Source of the DNA: Aeromonas hydrophila subsp. hydrophila ATCC 7966
GTDB taxonomy: Bacteria > Pseudomonadota > Gammaproteobacteria > Enterobacterales > Aeromonadaceae
DNA: 64,000 nt
Reading direction: 5' to 3'
Assembly: GCF_000014805.1 (NCBI RefSeq)
Contig: NC_008570.1
Location: forward strand, 1,679,001-1,743,000
Part shown: piece by piece, positions 51,878-61,939 of the stretch
Layout: every line of letters begins with the position of its first letter
How positions within the stretch are numbered: position 1 is the first letter of the stretch
Program-made: the position numbers and the translations under genes
Notes under the pieces: generated by a model
Told to the model about the DNA's origin: nothing
The model's input: only the letters and a program-made list of their open reading frames with translations
Databases searched by the model: none

Positions 51878-53589
51878 CAGGCATCTCTTGTTAGGCTGGT
51901 GGGAAAGGTCAGATGTACGCAGGTGCCTCTGGGCGGCCTTTCGCTGATGGTCAGCAGACCATGCAGCTTGCTGGCACGCTCGTTCATGATGCTCAGGCCA
52001 TAGTGGTTGACCGCCGAGCTTGCGATCCCTATTCCGACACCATCATCTGAAATCTGAACCTGGATGTTACCATCGGCGAGGGTCTCACAGCTAACATCAA
52101 TCACTTGCGCACTGGCATGTTTGATGGCATTGAGCACTGCCTCACGGATCAGCTGCAAGATGTGGATATGCTGACCGGCTTCGAGATCGGTATCGGCCAG
52201 ACCGTAATGGAGCCTGATGTCGGCCTGGGTCTGCGGCTTGAGCTGCTCCAGCATCACCTTGATGGCTTCACCGAGATTGGCGTCGCCAATGCTGAGACGG
52301 AAGGTGCCGAGCAGTTCGCGCAACTGGGTATAGGCGCTGCCAAGCCCCTCATCGATCTGCTGCATGGCGGCTTCGGCTTTGACCGTATCCCCCTTGGCGA
52401 AGAAGCGCTTGAGCAGGGTGGACTGGATTTTGAGATAGGAGAGGGCCTGGGCCAGCGAGTCGTGCAGCTCGCGGGCGATGACGGCTCGCTCTTCCATCAG
52501 CAGCAGGCGCTGGTGTTGCAGCAGGGTCTGATCCTTGTGCAGCACCTGGGCCAGCAGCATGGAGAAGTTTTTCATCAGCCGCTCGTCGATGGGGTGGCTG
52601 CTGATGACGTCGAGCCGGCCATACTCCTGCTCGTCCATCTGCAGATAGAAGCTGACCACGGCATCCAGATCGCCGGGCCAGCCCTTGCGGCCGGTGATGT
52701 AGTCCGGCATGGCATTGTGCTCGAAGCGGGTCAGCCGGATATAGTCGATATGCTGGTGGGCCGCCGCCCGCTCCAGCAGCTTGAGCAGGGTACGCCGGCT
52801 CAGCGGTGCCGCGTGCAGCTTCTGGGCGGTGCTGTAGAGGAAGGAGAGAGTGTCGTTGGCCTGCTGCAGCTTGGCGGTCTTCTCTTCGACCTTGCTCTCC
52901 AGCTCCCGGTAGAGCTTGCCGAGTTCGTCGGCCATGGTGACGAAAGCCCCCGACAGCTCCCCCAGCTCGTTTTCGCAGTAGGGAGGCAGGGTCAGGTTGA
53001 ACTCCTGGCGCTGGATCTGGCGAGCGCAATAGACCAGCTGGTTGAGCGGAGCCACCACCTGCTGGCGGGTAAAGCGCACCGTGAACCAGGCGATGGTGAT
53101 GATGGAGAGCAGCCCGAGCCCTTCGGCCAGCGCCAGCATGCGCACCTTGAACTCCACGTGGTACTGCATCTGGTTGACGAAGTCGTCGATGGCCGCGACG
53201 AACTGCTCGGTGTTGTCGGTGTAGCGCCGCGGGGTGGCGTTCTCGATGTGCTCGCGCATCACCTGCCACTGCTGCAGCACCTCGCCATAGGTGCGGCGCA
53301 GGGAGGCAGGAGTGATCCAGCGCTGGGTCTCCTGCAGCTCGGCGGCGTGCAGGGTCTGCTCGAACTGATCGAGCCGGCTCAGCACCTGCTGGCCCTGTTC
53401 AATCTCGTAGGCCATCCGGTAGGCCTGCATCCGCAGGGAGCCGGAGAGGTTGATCGCCTTGGCGTCAGGCACCGAATAGAACAGGGTCACCATGGCCACC
53501 ACGGCGATCAGGCTTGCCATGAACAGGATGAGCACCATGGAGCGCCCGATGGCGCTGCTGACCGAATGTACCTTGAACCACTTTCCCAT
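51877..53589 (-). CDS. narQ: Nitrate/nitrite sensor histidine kinase NarQ
   Basis: A 570-residue membrane kinase. TM1 is at about 15-38, the periplasmic nitrate-binding P-box at 42-58 (DAKAINLSGSLRMQAYR), TM2 at about 155-172, and HAMP at about 175-225. A central GAF-like region precedes the HisKA_3 domain with phospho-His H376 (IARELHDSLAQALSYLK) and HATPase (IREAVLNAIKHA, DDGVGI, GLSIMNERA). It lacks the Cys cluster of NarX, hence NarQ. It is first in the narQ-narP operon and diverges from the moaA riboswitch, so one intergenic region serves both nitrate sensing and cofactor synthesis. Confidence 0.94.
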   Translation of the reverse strand: MGKWFKVHSVSSAIGRSMVLILFMASLIAVVAMVTLFYSVPDAKAINLSGSLRMQAYRMAYEIEQGQQVLSRLDQFEQTLHAAELQETQRWITPASLRRTYGEVLQQWQVMREHIENATPRRYTDNTEQFVAAIDDFVNQMQYHVEFKVRMLALAEGLGLLSIITIAWFTVRFTRQQVVAPLNQLVYCARQIQRQEFNLTLPPYCENELGELSGAFVTMADELGKLYRELESKVEEKTAKLQQANDTLSFLYSTAQKLHAAPLSRRTLLKLLERAAAHQHIDYIRLTRFEHNAMPDYITGRKGWPGDLDAVVSFYLQMDEQEYGRLDVISSHPIDERLMKNFSMLLAQVLHKDQTLLQHQRLLLMEERAVIARELHDSLAQALSYLKIQSTLLKRFFAKGDTVKAEAAMQQIDEGLGSAYTQLRELLGTFRLSIGDANLGEAIKVMLEQLKPQTQADIRLHYGLADTDLEAGQHIHILQLIREAVLNAIKHASAQVIDVSCETLADGNIQVQISDDGVGIGIASSAVNHYGLSIMNERASKLHGLLTISERPPRGTCVHLTFPTSLTRDA

Positions 53590-53679
53590 GCCGGCTCTCT
53601 TCCTTCACTTCAGACAATAACCCCACAAAGTAGCATGGGAGTGTACTCCAACTTGTGCTAGCATCGAAAAACTAGATGA

Positions 53680-53790
53680 ACTCCGAGCGGTTTTGCCTAA
53701 GTCCTCATGATAGGGGGAAACCGCCGTCAGCCGATGTTCGAGCTGTAAGGGTCAGGAAAGAAATGCCCTGGCCTCCCGTATTTGGAAAGG
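53680..53790 (+). promoter_or_regulatory. Molybdenum-cofactor (Moco) riboswitch upstream of moaA
   Basis: The leader contains the conserved blocks of the Moco RNA motif in order: CTCCGAGCG (53681), GCCTAAGTCCTCATGA, GGGGAAACCGCCGTCAGCC, GTCAGGAAAGAAATGCCCTG, and CCTCCCGTATTTGGAAAGG just before the ATG. It is expected to sense molybdenum or tungsten cofactor and to hide the GGAAAGG ribosome site when cofactor is plentiful. A possible extended -10 (TGCTAGCAT, 53656-53664) would start transcription near 53671. Confidence 0.85.
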
Positions 53791-53795
53791 TGTTT

Positions 53796-54791
53796 ATGTC
53801 GCCACTGCAAGATGGTTTTTCCCGTCGTTTCTACTATTTGCGCCTGTCGATCACCGACGTGTGCAATTTTCGCTGTACCTATTGCCTGCCCGATGGTTAC
53901 CGTCCACCGGCCGGTGGCAAGGTGGGGCGTCAGCCCTTCCTCTCTCTGGAAGAGATACGCCGTGTTGTCTCCGGATTTGCCGCCATGGGCACCCGCAAGG
54001 TGCGCCTGACCGGGGGGGAGCCCTCCCTGCGCCGGGACTTCACCGCCATCATAGAGACGGTGGCCAATACCCCCGGCATCGAGAAGGTGGCCATGACCAC
54101 CAATGGTTATCGTTTGAAAGAGCGAGCCAGGGAGTGGTTCGATGCGGGCCTGACCGCCCTCAACGTCAGCGTCGACAGCCTGGATCCGCGCCAGTTTCAC
54201 CAAATCACCGGTGAGAACAAGCTGGCGGAGGTGATGGATGGCATCGAAGCTGCGCTGGCCGCCGGCTTCAAGTCGGTCAAGATCAATGCCGTGCTGCTCA
54301 AGGGACTCAACGATCATCAGCTGGATGCGTTTCTGGCCTGGATCCGGCACAAGCCCATCGAGCTGCGTTTCATCGAGCTGATGCAGACCGGCGAGATGGA
54401 TACCCTGTTTCGCGATCATCACGCCAGCGGGGCGCTCATCAAGCAGCGTCTGCTCGATGCCGGTTGGCTGCAGCAGCTGCGCGGTGCCGACGATGGCCCC
54501 GCCCAGGTGTTCATGCACCCGGAGTCGATGGGCGGGGTAGGGCTCATCATGCCCTACAGCAAGGATTTCTGTGCCGGTTGCAACCGGCTGCGGGTCTCTT
54601 CCCTCGGCAAGCTGCACCTTTGTCTGTTCGGCGATCACGGGGTGGAGCTGCGGGATCTGCTGACGGCCGACGGCCAGCAGGATGAATTGCAGCAGCGGAT
54701 CCGCAGCGCTCTTGTCGGCAAGGCGGCGACCCATCGACTGCACGAAGGCAATGCCGGCATGACCCCGCATCTGGCCTCCATCGGCGGCTGA
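53796..54791 (+). CDS. moaA: GTP 3',8-cyclase MoaA
   Basis: A 331-residue radical-SAM enzyme making 3',8-cyclo-GTP, the first step of molybdopterin synthesis. The N-terminal cluster motif is CNFRCTYC (in [18 protein letters not shown]), followed by [13 protein letters not shown]. The second, C-terminal [4Fe-4S] cluster uses [22 protein letters not shown]. The C-terminal GG (SIGG) is present and needed for activity. The frame is open to 53676 through the riboswitch, but ATG 53796, five bases after GGAAAGG, is clearly the start. Unlike in E. coli, moaB does not follow: the nap operon intervenes. Confidence 0.97.
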   Translation: MSPLQDGFSRRFYYLRLSITDVCNFRCTYCLPDGYRPPAGGKVGRQPFLSLEEIRRVVSGFAAMGTRKVRLTGGEPSLRRDFTAIIETVANTPGIEKVAMTTNGYRLKERAREWFDAGLTALNVSVDSLDPRQFHQITGENKLAEVMDGIEAALAAGFKSVKINAVLLKGLNDHQLDAFLAWIRHKPIELRFIELMQTGEMDTLFRDHHASGALIKQRLLDAGWLQQLRGADDGPAQVFMHPESMGGVGLIMPYSKDFCAGCNRLRVSSLGKLHLCLFGDHGVELRDLLTADGQQDELQQRIRSALVGKAATHRLHEGNAGMTPHLASIGG

Positions 54792-54838
54792 TCCACGGCA
54801 GCCGATAAAAATAGCCATCGATTAATAAGCAATCCTCA

Positions 54839-54875
54839 AATGGGGGTATTTTGCCTTGCCCCCATTGTTCTTTAT
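54839..54875 (+). terminator. Probable terminator after moaA
   Basis: Stem AATGGGGG / CCCCCATT with a 12-base loop, followed by GTTCTTT. Confidence 0.6.
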
Positions 54876-54887
54876 TGCGCCAAGGGT

Positions 54888-54994
54888 TTGATCCAGCGCA
54901 AGAATCCCCCCTGATTATCTCCCTGGTGGTATATCCCTGAACTTGTCAGGGCCGCAATATACACCCACTCTTATAATAGGTATTGAAAATACCT
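54888..54994 (+). promoter_or_regulatory. napF promoter region
   Basis: A perfect TATAAT is at 54972-54977 without a -35 hexamer, suggesting activator dependence. Candidate activator sites are an FNR-like TTGAT-N4-CGCAA at 54888-54901 (eight of ten) and an inverted repeat CCCTGA-N5-TCAGGG at 54935-54951, centred near -41. A third inverted repeat, AGGTATT-GAA-AATACCT, is at 54978-54994. I could not find a canonical 7-2-7 NarP site. Confidence 0.4.
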
Positions 54995-55040
54995 GTCATG
55001 GGACTCACTCGTGCGCCATTACCAGCAGCAAGGAGCCGTT

Positions 55041-55550
55041 ATGCCGGATGGGGTCAACCTGTCGCGTCGCAGTCTGTTTCGGGGTCGTCTGACATCGAAT
55101 GAGCCTCGGGTGCAACTGCCCTGGTCCGTCGCTTGGTCCGATTTTGCCGCCGATTGCACCCGCTGCGGTGACTGCCTCACGGCTTGCCCGGAACAGATCC
55201 TGGTCAAGGGCGACGGTGGTTTTCCGAGCGTGGATTTTCTGCGTGGCGAGTGCACTTTTTGCGGGGAATGTGTCGCCGCTTGCAAAGTGCCGATATTTCG
55301 CCCGACCACGGAGGCACCCTGGCAATACATCGCCCATATTGAAGCCAACTGTCTGGCCCATGGCCAGGTATTCTGCCAGCGCTGCCAGGACAGCTGCGAG
55401 CCCCGGGCGATCCGTTTCTCCCCCGTGCTGGGCCGGGTGCCGACCCCCAGCATCGATGCTGCAGCCTGCACCGGTTGCGGTGCCTGCGTGATGGATTGTC
55501 CGGTGGGCAGCATCCGGGTGGGGGCACCCGCTGGCGAGGAGTCCAGATGA
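55041..55550 (+). CDS. napF: Ferredoxin-type protein NapF
   Basis: A 169-residue iron-sulfur protein. Cys motifs at CTRCGDCLTACPEQ, CTFCGECVAACKVP and CTGCGACVMDCPVG are [4Fe-4S]-type, with an additional CQRCQDSCEP. NapF acts in the cytoplasm in assembly of the NapA iron-sulfur cluster before export. ATG 55041 is five bases after AAGGAG; an upstream in-frame start at 55011 has no ribosome site. It opens the napFDAGHBC operon. Confidence 0.94.
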   Translation: MPDGVNLSRRSLFRGRLTSNEPRVQLPWSVAWSDFAADCTRCGDCLTACPEQILVKGDGGFPSVDFLRGECTFCGECVAACKVPIFRPTTEAPWQYIAHIEANCLAHGQVFCQRCQDSCEPRAIRFSPVLGRVPTPSIDAAACTGCGACVMDCPVGSIRVGAPAGEESR

Positions 55551-55579
55551 AGCAGGATCTGTGTGAAGCAGGAGTCACA

Positions 55580-55843
55580 ATGAAACAAGAGTTCCATGTA
55601 TCGAGCCTGGTGGTGCTGACCCAGCCCTCCTTGCGTCACCAGCTCGCAGACGAGATCGCGACCCTCGAGGGAGCCGAGATCCATGCCGTCAGTGATGAGG
55701 GCAAGCTGGTGGTGACCCTGGAAGGTCCGAGCCAGCGTCCCATCATGGCGGCCATCGACGCCATCAATGCGATGCCGGGCGTATTGTCCGCCGCCCTGAT
55801 TTACCACCAGTTTGATGAGCTCGAGGCCCAGAGCAAGGAGTAG
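55580..55843 (+). CDS. napD: NapA maturation chaperone NapD
   Basis: An 87-residue ferredoxin-like-fold chaperone that binds the NapA twin-arginine signal peptide until cofactor is inserted. FHVSSLVVLTQPSLRHQLADEIATLEGAEIHAV and the C-terminal ALIYHQFDELE match NapD. ATG 55580, five bases after AGGAG, gives the normal length; an upstream ATG at 55547 overlaps the napF stop but would add 11 residues. The 148 bases to napA contain no gene I can support. Confidence 0.93.
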   Translation: MKQEFHVSSLVVLTQPSLRHQLADEIATLEGAEIHAVSDEGKLVVTLEGPSQRPIMAAIDAINAMPGVLSAALIYHQFDELEAQSKE

Positions 55844-55991
55844 CGCCATGAGGCCGAGCCTGCGTGACTCATCGTAATGGCCGCCATGGATGCAAAGATA
55901 AAGCGATGCCGGGGTACGAGTTCGCCGCCCTGAGCCAAAACCAGTTCGATACACTCGACAACTTACGCGATAAGCAATGTGAGGATATGCC

Positions 55992-58481
55992 ATGAAGCTG
56001 AGTCGACGCGACTTTATGAAGGCCAACGCGGTGGCGGCAGCCGCTGCCGTTGCTGGTGTCAGTGCCCCCACGCTGGCGGCCAATCTGATCACCAGTACCG
56101 ACAAAACCGCCATCACCTGGGACAAGGCACCGTGCCGTTTCTGCGGTACCGGCTGTTCCGTGCTGGTGGGTTCCCAGGATGGGCGCGTCGTGGCGACCCA
56201 AGGCGATCCCGATGCACCGGTCAACCGCGGCCTTAACTGCATCAAGGGTTACTTCCTGTCCAAGATCATGTATGGCCAGGATCGCTTGACCCAGCCCATG
56301 CTGCGCATGACGGACGGCAAGTTCGACAAGAACGGCAACTTCGCCCCCATCAGCTGGGATCAGGCCTTCGACATCATGGCCGAGAAGTTCAAGACCACCC
56401 TCAAAGAAAAGGGCCCGACCGCCGTCGGCATGTTCGGCTCCGGCCAGTGGACCGTGTGGGAAGGCTATGCCGCTGCCAAGCTGATGAAGGCAGGCCTGCG
56501 CACCAACAACCTGGATCCCAATGCCCGTCACTGCATGGCTTCCGCGGTAGTGGGCTTCATGCGTACCTTCGGCATGGATGAACCCATGGGCTGCTACGAC
56601 GACATCGAGCAGGCCGACGCCTTCGTGCTGTGGGGCTCCAACATGGCCGAGATGCACCCTATTCTCTGGTCACGCATCTCCGATCGCCGTCTGTCCCATC
56701 AGGATGTGCAGGTGCACGTGCTCTCCACCTTCGAGCACCGCAGCTTCGAGCTGGCGGACAACGGCATGGTGTTCACCCCGCAGACCGACTTGGCGATCCT
56801 CAACTACATCGCCAACTACATCATCCAGAACGACAAGGTGAACTGGGAGTTCGTCAACAAGCACACCCAGTTCCGCAAAGGGGTGACCGACATCGGTTAC
56901 GGCTTGCGTCCCACCAACCCGCTGCAGCAGAAGGCCAAGAACCCGGACAGCGGCGACTCCACCCCGATGAGCTTCGACGACTTCGCCAAGTTCGTGGCGG
57001 ATTACGATCTGGAGTCCGTTTCCAAGCTCTCCGGCGTGCCGAAGGACAAGCTCGAGAAGCTGGCCCAGCTCTATGCCGATCCGAGCAAGAAGGTGGTCTC
57101 CTACTGGACCATGGGCTTCAACCAGCATACCCGCGGTGTCTGGGCCAACAACCTCTGCTACAACATCCACCTGCTGACCGGCAAGATCTCTACCCCGGGC
57201 TCGGGTCCGTTCTCCCTGACCGGTCAGCCCTCCGCCTGCGGTACTGCCCGTGAAGTGGGTACCTTCGCCCATCGTCTGCCGGCTGACATGGTGGTGACCG
57301 AACCCAAGCACCGCGCCATCGCCGAGAAGATCTGGAAGTTGCCGGAAGGCACCATCCCGGAGCAGGTGGGCTACCACGCCGTGCTGCAAAACCGCATGCT
57401 CAAGGACGGCAAGCTCAACGCCTACTGGGTGATGTGCAACAACAACATGCAAGCCGGCCCGAACATGAACGAAGAGGGGCTGCCCGGTTATCGCAACCCG
57501 GCCAACTTCATCGTGGTGTCCGACCCTTATCCGACCGTGACCGCCCAGGCGGCCGACCTCATCCTGCCCACCGCCATGTGGGTGGAGAAAGAGGGGGCCT
57601 ACGGCAACGCCGAGCGCCGTACCCAGTTCTGGCACCAGCAGGTCAAGCCGCCGGAAGGGGCCAAGTCCGACCTGTGGCAGCTGATGGAGTTCTCCAAGCG
57701 CTTCAAGGTGGAAGAGGTGTGGCCGGCGGAACTCATCGCCAAGATGCCGGAAGTGAAGGGCAAGACCCTGTTCGACGTACTCTATGCCAACGGCCAGGTC
57801 AACCAGTTCCCGAAAGAGCAGAGCAAGGGGGCGCTGAACGACGAGGCCGAGCACTTTGGTTTCTATGTCCAGAAGGGGCTGTTCGAAGAGTACGCCACCT
57901 TCGGTCGCGGCCATGGCCACGATCTGGCGCCGTTCGATCAGTATCACGAAGCCCGCGGCCTGCGCTGGCCGGTGGTGGACGGCAAGGAGACCCTGTGGCG
58001 CTATCGCGAAGGGTTCGACCCTTATGTGAAAGCGGGCGAAGGGGTACGCTTCTACGGCAAGCCGGACGGCAAGGCGGTGATCTTCGCGCTGCCCTATGAG
58101 CCGGCCGCCGAGGCACCGGACAAAGAGTACGACATGTGGCTCTCCACCGGTCGCGTGCTGGAGCACTGGCACACCGGCACCATGACCCGCCGGGTCCCCG
58201 AGCTCTATCGCGCCTTCCCGGATGCGGTGCTGTTCATGCACCCGGAAGATGCCAAGGCCCGTGGCGTGCGCCGTGGTGAAGAGGTGATCGTCTCCTCCCG
58301 CCGCGGCGAGGTGAAGACCCGGGTCGAGACCCGCGGTCGCAACCGTCCGCCCAAGGGATTGGTGTTCATGCCCTTCTTCGACGCGAGCCAGCTGGTCAAC
58401 AAGCTGACCCTGGACGCCACCGATCCGCTCTCCAAAGAGACGGATTACAAGAAGTGCGCCGTCAAGGTCGTCAAGGCATAA
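55992..58481 (+). CDS. napA: Periplasmic nitrate reductase catalytic subunit NapA
   Basis: An 829-residue molybdoenzyme reducing nitrate to nitrite in the periplasm. A twin-arginine signal (SRRDFMK, cleaved near APTLAANL) precedes the [4Fe-4S] ligands C48, C51, C55 and C83 ([17 protein letters not shown]). The molybdenum ligand is C181 in [10 protein letters not shown]. Bis-MGD-binding motifs such as [13 protein letters not shown] and the C-terminal [12 protein letters not shown] are conserved. Length matches E. coli NapA (828). ATG 55992 follows GAGGAT. Confidence 0.98.
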   Translation: MKLSRRDFMKANAVAAAAAVAGVSAPTLAANLITSTDKTAITWDKAPCRFCGTGCSVLVGSQDGRVVATQGDPDAPVNRGLNCIKGYFLSKIMYGQDRLTQPMLRMTDGKFDKNGNFAPISWDQAFDIMAEKFKTTLKEKGPTAVGMFGSGQWTVWEGYAAAKLMKAGLRTNNLDPNARHCMASAVVGFMRTFGMDEPMGCYDDIEQADAFVLWGSNMAEMHPILWSRISDRRLSHQDVQVHVLSTFEHRSFELADNGMVFTPQTDLAILNYIANYIIQNDKVNWEFVNKHTQFRKGVTDIGYGLRPTNPLQQKAKNPDSGDSTPMSFDDFAKFVADYDLESVSKLSGVPKDKLEKLAQLYADPSKKVVSYWTMGFNQHTRGVWANNLCYNIHLLTGKISTPGSGPFSLTGQPSACGTAREVGTFAHRLPADMVVTEPKHRAIAEKIWKLPEGTIPEQVGYHAVLQNRMLKDGKLNAYWVMCNNNMQAGPNMNEEGLPGYRNPANFIVVSDPYPTVTAQAADLILPTAMWVEKEGAYGNAERRTQFWHQQVKPPEGAKSDLWQLMEFSKRFKVEEVWPAELIAKMPEVKGKTLFDVLYANGQVNQFPKEQSKGALNDEAEHFGFYVQKGLFEEYATFGRGHGHDLAPFDQYHEARGLRWPVVDGKETLWRYREGFDPYVKAGEGVRFYGKPDGKAVIFALPYEPAAEAPDKEYDMWLSTGRVLEHWHTGTMTRRVPELYRAFPDAVLFMHPEDAKARGVRRGEEVIVSSRRGEVKTRVETRGRNRPPKGLVFMPFFDASQLVNKLTLDATDPLSKETDYKKCAVKVVKA

Positions 58482-58497
58482 GGCGGGGGAGCGCGAG

Positions 58498-59232
58498 ATG
58501 AGTCGTAGTCGGCGCCAGTTTCTGGCCGACATGGCCAAGGGGGCCTGCGGTGTGGGCCTGCTTGGCGTGGGGCTCGGCGGCATGGCGCGCCAGCAGGTGC
58601 AGGCCGTGCCTGCCCAGGCGCTGCGCCCGCCGGCTGCCCTCGACGAGGCGCAGTTCCTCGGCGCCTGCGTGCGCTGCGGGCTCTGCGTCGAGGCCTGCCC
58701 CTACGACACTCTCAAGCTCGCCCGGCTGTTTGAACCCGTGACCACCGGCACCCCCTACTTCAAGGCGCGCGCCGTCCCGTGCGAGATGTGTGAAGACATC
58801 CCCTGCGTGGTGGCCTGCCCGAGCGGGGCGCTGGATCAGACCATGACCGATATCGATCAGGCGAGGATGGGAGTGGCGGTGCTCATCGATCACGAGACCT
58901 GCCTCAACTACCTGGGGCTGCGCTGCGACGTCTGCTACCGGGTCTGCCCGCTCATCGACAAGGCGATCACCCTGGAGCTGCAACATAACCAGCGCACCGG
59001 CAAGCACGCCATGTTCCTGCCCACGGTGCACAGCGATGTCTGCACCGGTTGTGGCAAGTGCGAGCATGCCTGCGTGCTGGAGGAGGCGGCCATCAAGGTG
59101 GTGCCTCGCCAGCTCGCCAAAGGGGAGATTGGCCACCACTACCGGCTCGGCTGGGAAGAGAAGGCGAAGGCGGGCAAATCGCTCATCGGCGACAGGCTCA
59201 CTCTGCCGACCCGCAAACCGGAGGGGCTATGA
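58498..59232 (+). CDS. napG: Ferredoxin-type protein NapG
   Basis: A 244-residue exported iron-sulfur protein. The twin-arginine signal is [12 protein letters not shown]. Four Cys clusters follow ([51 protein letters not shown]), each for one [4Fe-4S] centre. With membrane-bound NapH it passes electrons from quinol toward the nitrate reductase. Its stop overlaps the napH start as ATGA. Confidence 0.95.
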   Translation: MSRSRRQFLADMAKGACGVGLLGVGLGGMARQQVQAVPAQALRPPAALDEAQFLGACVRCGLCVEACPYDTLKLARLFEPVTTGTPYFKARAVPCEMCEDIPCVVACPSGALDQTMTDIDQARMGVAVLIDHETCLNYLGLRCDVCYRVCPLIDKAITLELQHNQRTGKHAMFLPTVHSDVCTGCGKCEHACVLEEAAIKVVPRQLAKGEIGHHYRLGWEEKAKAGKSLIGDRLTLPTRKPEGL

Positions 59233-60104
59233 GTCGTTATCCGGGAGCCGAGGCCACGGCCAGGCTGGGCTGGTGGCGGTCACACCGCTTCCTGCTGCTG
59301 CGCCGGCTCTGCCAGTTTGGTGTGCTCACGCTGTTCCTGCTGGGGCCGCTGGCGGGCATCTGGATCCTCAAGGGCAACCTCTCCAGCTCGCTGCTGCTGG
59401 AGACGGTGCCGCTCACGGATCCGCTGACCCTGCTGCAGTCGTTGGCGGCGGGCCATTGGCCCATCCCCACCCTCTGGCTGGGGGCCGTCATCGTGCTGTT
59501 GGGTTACTGGTTGGTCGGGGGGCGGGTGTTCTGCTCCTGGGTCTGTCCGGTCAACTTGGTTACCGATGCCGCGGCCTGGCTCAGGGGGCGACTTGGCCTC
59601 AAGGGCAACGGTCAGTTCAGCCGCACCACCCGCTACTGGCTGCTGGCCATGGTGCTGGTGGCACCGGCCATCGCTGGGGTGCTGGTGTGGGAGCTGGTTA
59701 ACCCTGTGTCGCTTACCCTGCGCGGCCTGCTGTTTGGTATGGGGGCAGGCTGGGCCTTGTTGGCGGTGCTGTTCCTGTTCGACCTCTTTGTGGTGGAGCG
59801 GGGCTGGTGCGGTCACCTCTGTCCGGTGGGGGCCTTCTATGCCCTGGTCAACCGGGTCGGGTTCATCAAGATTTCTGCCAAGGGGCGCGAGCGGTGCAGC
59901 AACTGCATGGATTGTTATGCGGTGTGCCCGGAACGTCCCATCCTGCGCGGCCCCGTTCACGGTGCCAAGCGTGGTCACGGGCCCTTGATTGTGGCTCAGG
60001 AGTGTACCAACTGCGGCCGTTGCATCGATGTCTGCGCGGAGCAAGTTTTTGAAATCACTGTAGGTTTTGCCGTCAAGGCAGAGAAAACGTCGGAGAACAC
60101 ATAA
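59229..60104 (+). CDS. napH: Quinol dehydrogenase membrane subunit NapH
   Basis: A 291-residue inner-membrane protein with about four helices. The two conserved Cys-rich loops are FCSWVCPVN and WCGHLCPVG, and two C-terminal [4Fe-4S] motifs are [13 protein letters not shown] and [13 protein letters not shown]. NapGH oxidises (ubi)quinol and feeds electrons to NapC/B/A. The frame is open into napG, but the overlapping ATGA at 59229 is the start. Confidence 0.95.
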   Translation: MSRYPGAEATARLGWWRSHRFLLLRRLCQFGVLTLFLLGPLAGIWILKGNLSSSLLLETVPLTDPLTLLQSLAAGHWPIPTLWLGAVIVLLGYWLVGGRVFCSWVCPVNLVTDAAAWLRGRLGLKGNGQFSRTTRYWLLAMVLVAPAIAGVLVWELVNPVSLTLRGLLFGMGAGWALLAVLFLFDLFVVERGWCGHLCPVGAFYALVNRVGFIKISAKGRERCSNCMDCYAVCPERPILRGPVHGAKRGHGPLIVAQECTNCGRCIDVCAEQVFEITVGFAVKAEKTSENT

Positions 60105-60559
60105 TGAAGAAGCTGATTGGAGCAATGCTGGCCTGTCTGATGGCAGGTTCCTTGATGGCGGCAGTCCCCGAGATCACCAACAGCACGGGGGGCATCAAAT
60201 CGGAGCGGGGGAACACGGATCTGGTGACGGATGCCGATGCGGCCCCCATGAAGAACTTTCGCAAGGATGGTGACCTCTACGATCGCCAGTACATGCATCA
60301 GCCCCCGCTGATCCCCCACGACACCCGCAACTATGAAGTGGACAACAAGGTCAACAAGTGCCTGGCCTGTCATAGCTTCAAGAACGCCAGCGCCATGAAG
60401 GCCCCCAAGATCAGCCCGACTCACTTCGAGACCCGTGACGGCATGACCCTGGGCGAGGTCTCGCCGCGTCGCTACTTCTGCCTGCAGTGCCACGTGCCGC
60501 AAGCGGATGCCAAGCCGCTGGTGGAAAATACGTTTAAACCAGTTGAAGCGCTGAACTGA
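60104..60559 (+). CDS. napB: Nitrate reductase cytochrome subunit NapB
   Basis: A 151-residue secreted diheme cytochrome c. The signal peptide [20 protein letters not shown] is cleaved after about residue 20. Two heme-binding motifs, CLACH and CLQCH, are present. It forms the electron-transfer partner of NapA. Its ATG overlaps the napH stop by one base. Confidence 0.96.
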   Translation: MKKLIGAMLACLMAGSLMAAVPEITNSTGGIKSERGNTDLVTDADAAPMKNFRKDGDLYDRQYMHQPPLIPHDTRNYEVDNKVNKCLACHSFKNASAMKAPKISPTHFETRDGMTLGEVSPRRYFCLQCHVPQADAKPLVENTFKPVEALN

Positions 60560-60570
60560 GGAGCCCATAG

Positions 60571-61161
60571 ATGAAATTACCCGGTTTTGTGCAGCGTCTG
60601 TGGACCACCTTCAAGTCTCCCTCGAAGGCCGCCCTCTGGGTGCTGCTGTTGATGGGATTCTTCGGCGGGGTCATCTTCTGGGGTGGTTTCAACACCGCCA
60701 TGGAAGCCTCCAACACCGAGAAGTTCTGTACCGGTTGCCACGAGATGAAGGACAACGTGTTCGTGGAGTACCGCGACACCATCCACTACGCCAACCGTTC
60801 CGGCGTGCGTGCCAGCTGCCCGGATTGCCACGTGCCGCATGAATGGACCTACAAGATCATTCGCAAGGTGCAGGCGTCCAAGGAGCTGTGGGGCATGCTG
60901 ACCGGCAAGGTGGATACCCGCGAGAAGTTCGAGTCGCACCGGCGCGAGATGGCCGAGCGAGAGTGGAAGCGGATGAAAGACACGGATTCGAGGGAGTGCC
61001 GCAACTGCCATAACTTCGAATACATGGACTTCTCCCTGCAAGGCAAACGGGGTGCCCAGATGCACTCCACCAGCCTGGCCAGCGGCGAGAGCACCTGTAT
61101 CGACTGTCACAAGGGTATCGCTCACCAGCTGCCCGACATGACGGGCGTGAAGGGCTTCTAA
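60571..61161 (+). CDS. napC: Tetraheme quinol dehydrogenase NapC
   Basis: A 196-residue NapC/NirT-family cytochrome. One N-terminal helix (about 17-38, [20 protein letters not shown]) anchors a periplasmic domain with four CxxCH sites: CTGCH, CPDCH, CRNCH and CIDCH. It takes electrons from menaquinol to NapB. It ends the nap operon. Confidence 0.96.
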   Translation: MKLPGFVQRLWTTFKSPSKAALWVLLLMGFFGGVIFWGGFNTAMEASNTEKFCTGCHEMKDNVFVEYRDTIHYANRSGVRASCPDCHVPHEWTYKIIRKVQASKELWGMLTGKVDTREKFESHRREMAEREWKRMKDTDSRECRNCHNFEYMDFSLQGKRGAQMHSTSLASGESTCIDCHKGIAHQLPDMTGVKGF

Positions 61162-61173
61162 GCCCATCTGATG

Positions 61174-61203
61174 CAGGCCGGGTTCGCCCGGCCTGTTCAT
61201 ATT
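61174..61203 (+). terminator. Terminator after nap operon
   Basis: Stem CAGGCCGGG / CCCGGCCTG with a TTCG tetraloop, followed by TTCATATT. The short T tract makes efficiency uncertain. Confidence 0.6.
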
Positions 61204-61423
61204 CCGCCCGGTCAGGGTAAAAGCGCTGCCGTGCGCCCTTTTAATCCCCCCTCTGGTGCGAGTTTTGGTAGAATCGGCCCGCCGTGAGTCGCAGCGCGTG
61301 ACCGACTGGTCAAGGTTTGGTCCTGATGGACATGAGCCTCTCCTCGCAATCGAGCGCTGCCAGCCGGGATCCTGGCCACTTTTCTTCTCTTTGCTCACGG
61401 TCCTTTGCCATCAGGAGCTGCCC

Positions 61424-61930
61424 ATGGGACAGAAAAACAACGCATTCATTCCCCTCAAGATCGCCGTGCTGACGGTCTCCGACAGCCGTACCGCCGCCGA
61501 TGACAGTGCGGGTGACTATCTGGTTTCTGCCCTGACCGATGCCGGTCACGTGCTGGCCGACCGGGCGCTCTGCCCCGACAATCTGTTTCGCATTCGCGCT
61601 CAGGTGAGCGACTGGATCGCCGATGAAGGGGTGCAGGTAGTGCTCATCAACGGCGGCACCGGCTTCAACGAACAGAACCGGGTGCCCGAGGCGGTCGGCG
61701 TGCTGTTCGAGCGCACCGTGCAGGGCTTTGGTGAACTGTTCCGTCAGCTCTCCTTTGCCGAAATCAAGGGCTCCGCCATGCAGAGCCGCGCGCTGGCCGG
61801 GCTCGCCAATCGCACCCTGATCTGCTGTCTGCCGGGCTCCCCCGGCGCTTGCCAGCTGGGTTGGGAGAAGCTTGTTCAAGACCAGCTCGATGCCCGCACC
61901 AAGCCGTGCAACTTTGTCTCCCATCTTTGA
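61424..61930 (+). CDS. moaB: Molybdenum cofactor biosynthesis protein MoaB
   Basis: A 168-residue MoaB/MogA-fold protein: IAVLTVSDSRTAADDSAGDYL, VVLINGGTGFNEQNRVPEA, and LICCLPGSPGACQLGWEKLV. It belongs to the family that adenylylates molybdopterin; in E. coli the precise role of MoaB is not settled. Its ATG (61424) lies six bases after AGGAG. The frame is open upstream to 61256 without a ribosome site. It begins the moaBCDE operon after a 262-base gap from napC. Confidence 0.94.
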   Translation: MGQKNNAFIPLKIAVLTVSDSRTAADDSAGDYLVSALTDAGHVLADRALCPDNLFRIRAQVSDWIADEGVQVVLINGGTGFNEQNRVPEAVGVLFERTVQGFGELFRQLSFAEIKGSAMQSRALAGLANRTLICCLPGSPGACQLGWEKLVQDQLDARTKPCNFVSHL

Positions 61931-61939
61931 GGGCCTTTG

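Noticed and set aside
55848..55938. Short frames (9 and 18 codons) between napD and napA
   Set aside because: Very short, no conserved content and no ribosome site; probably untranslated spacer.
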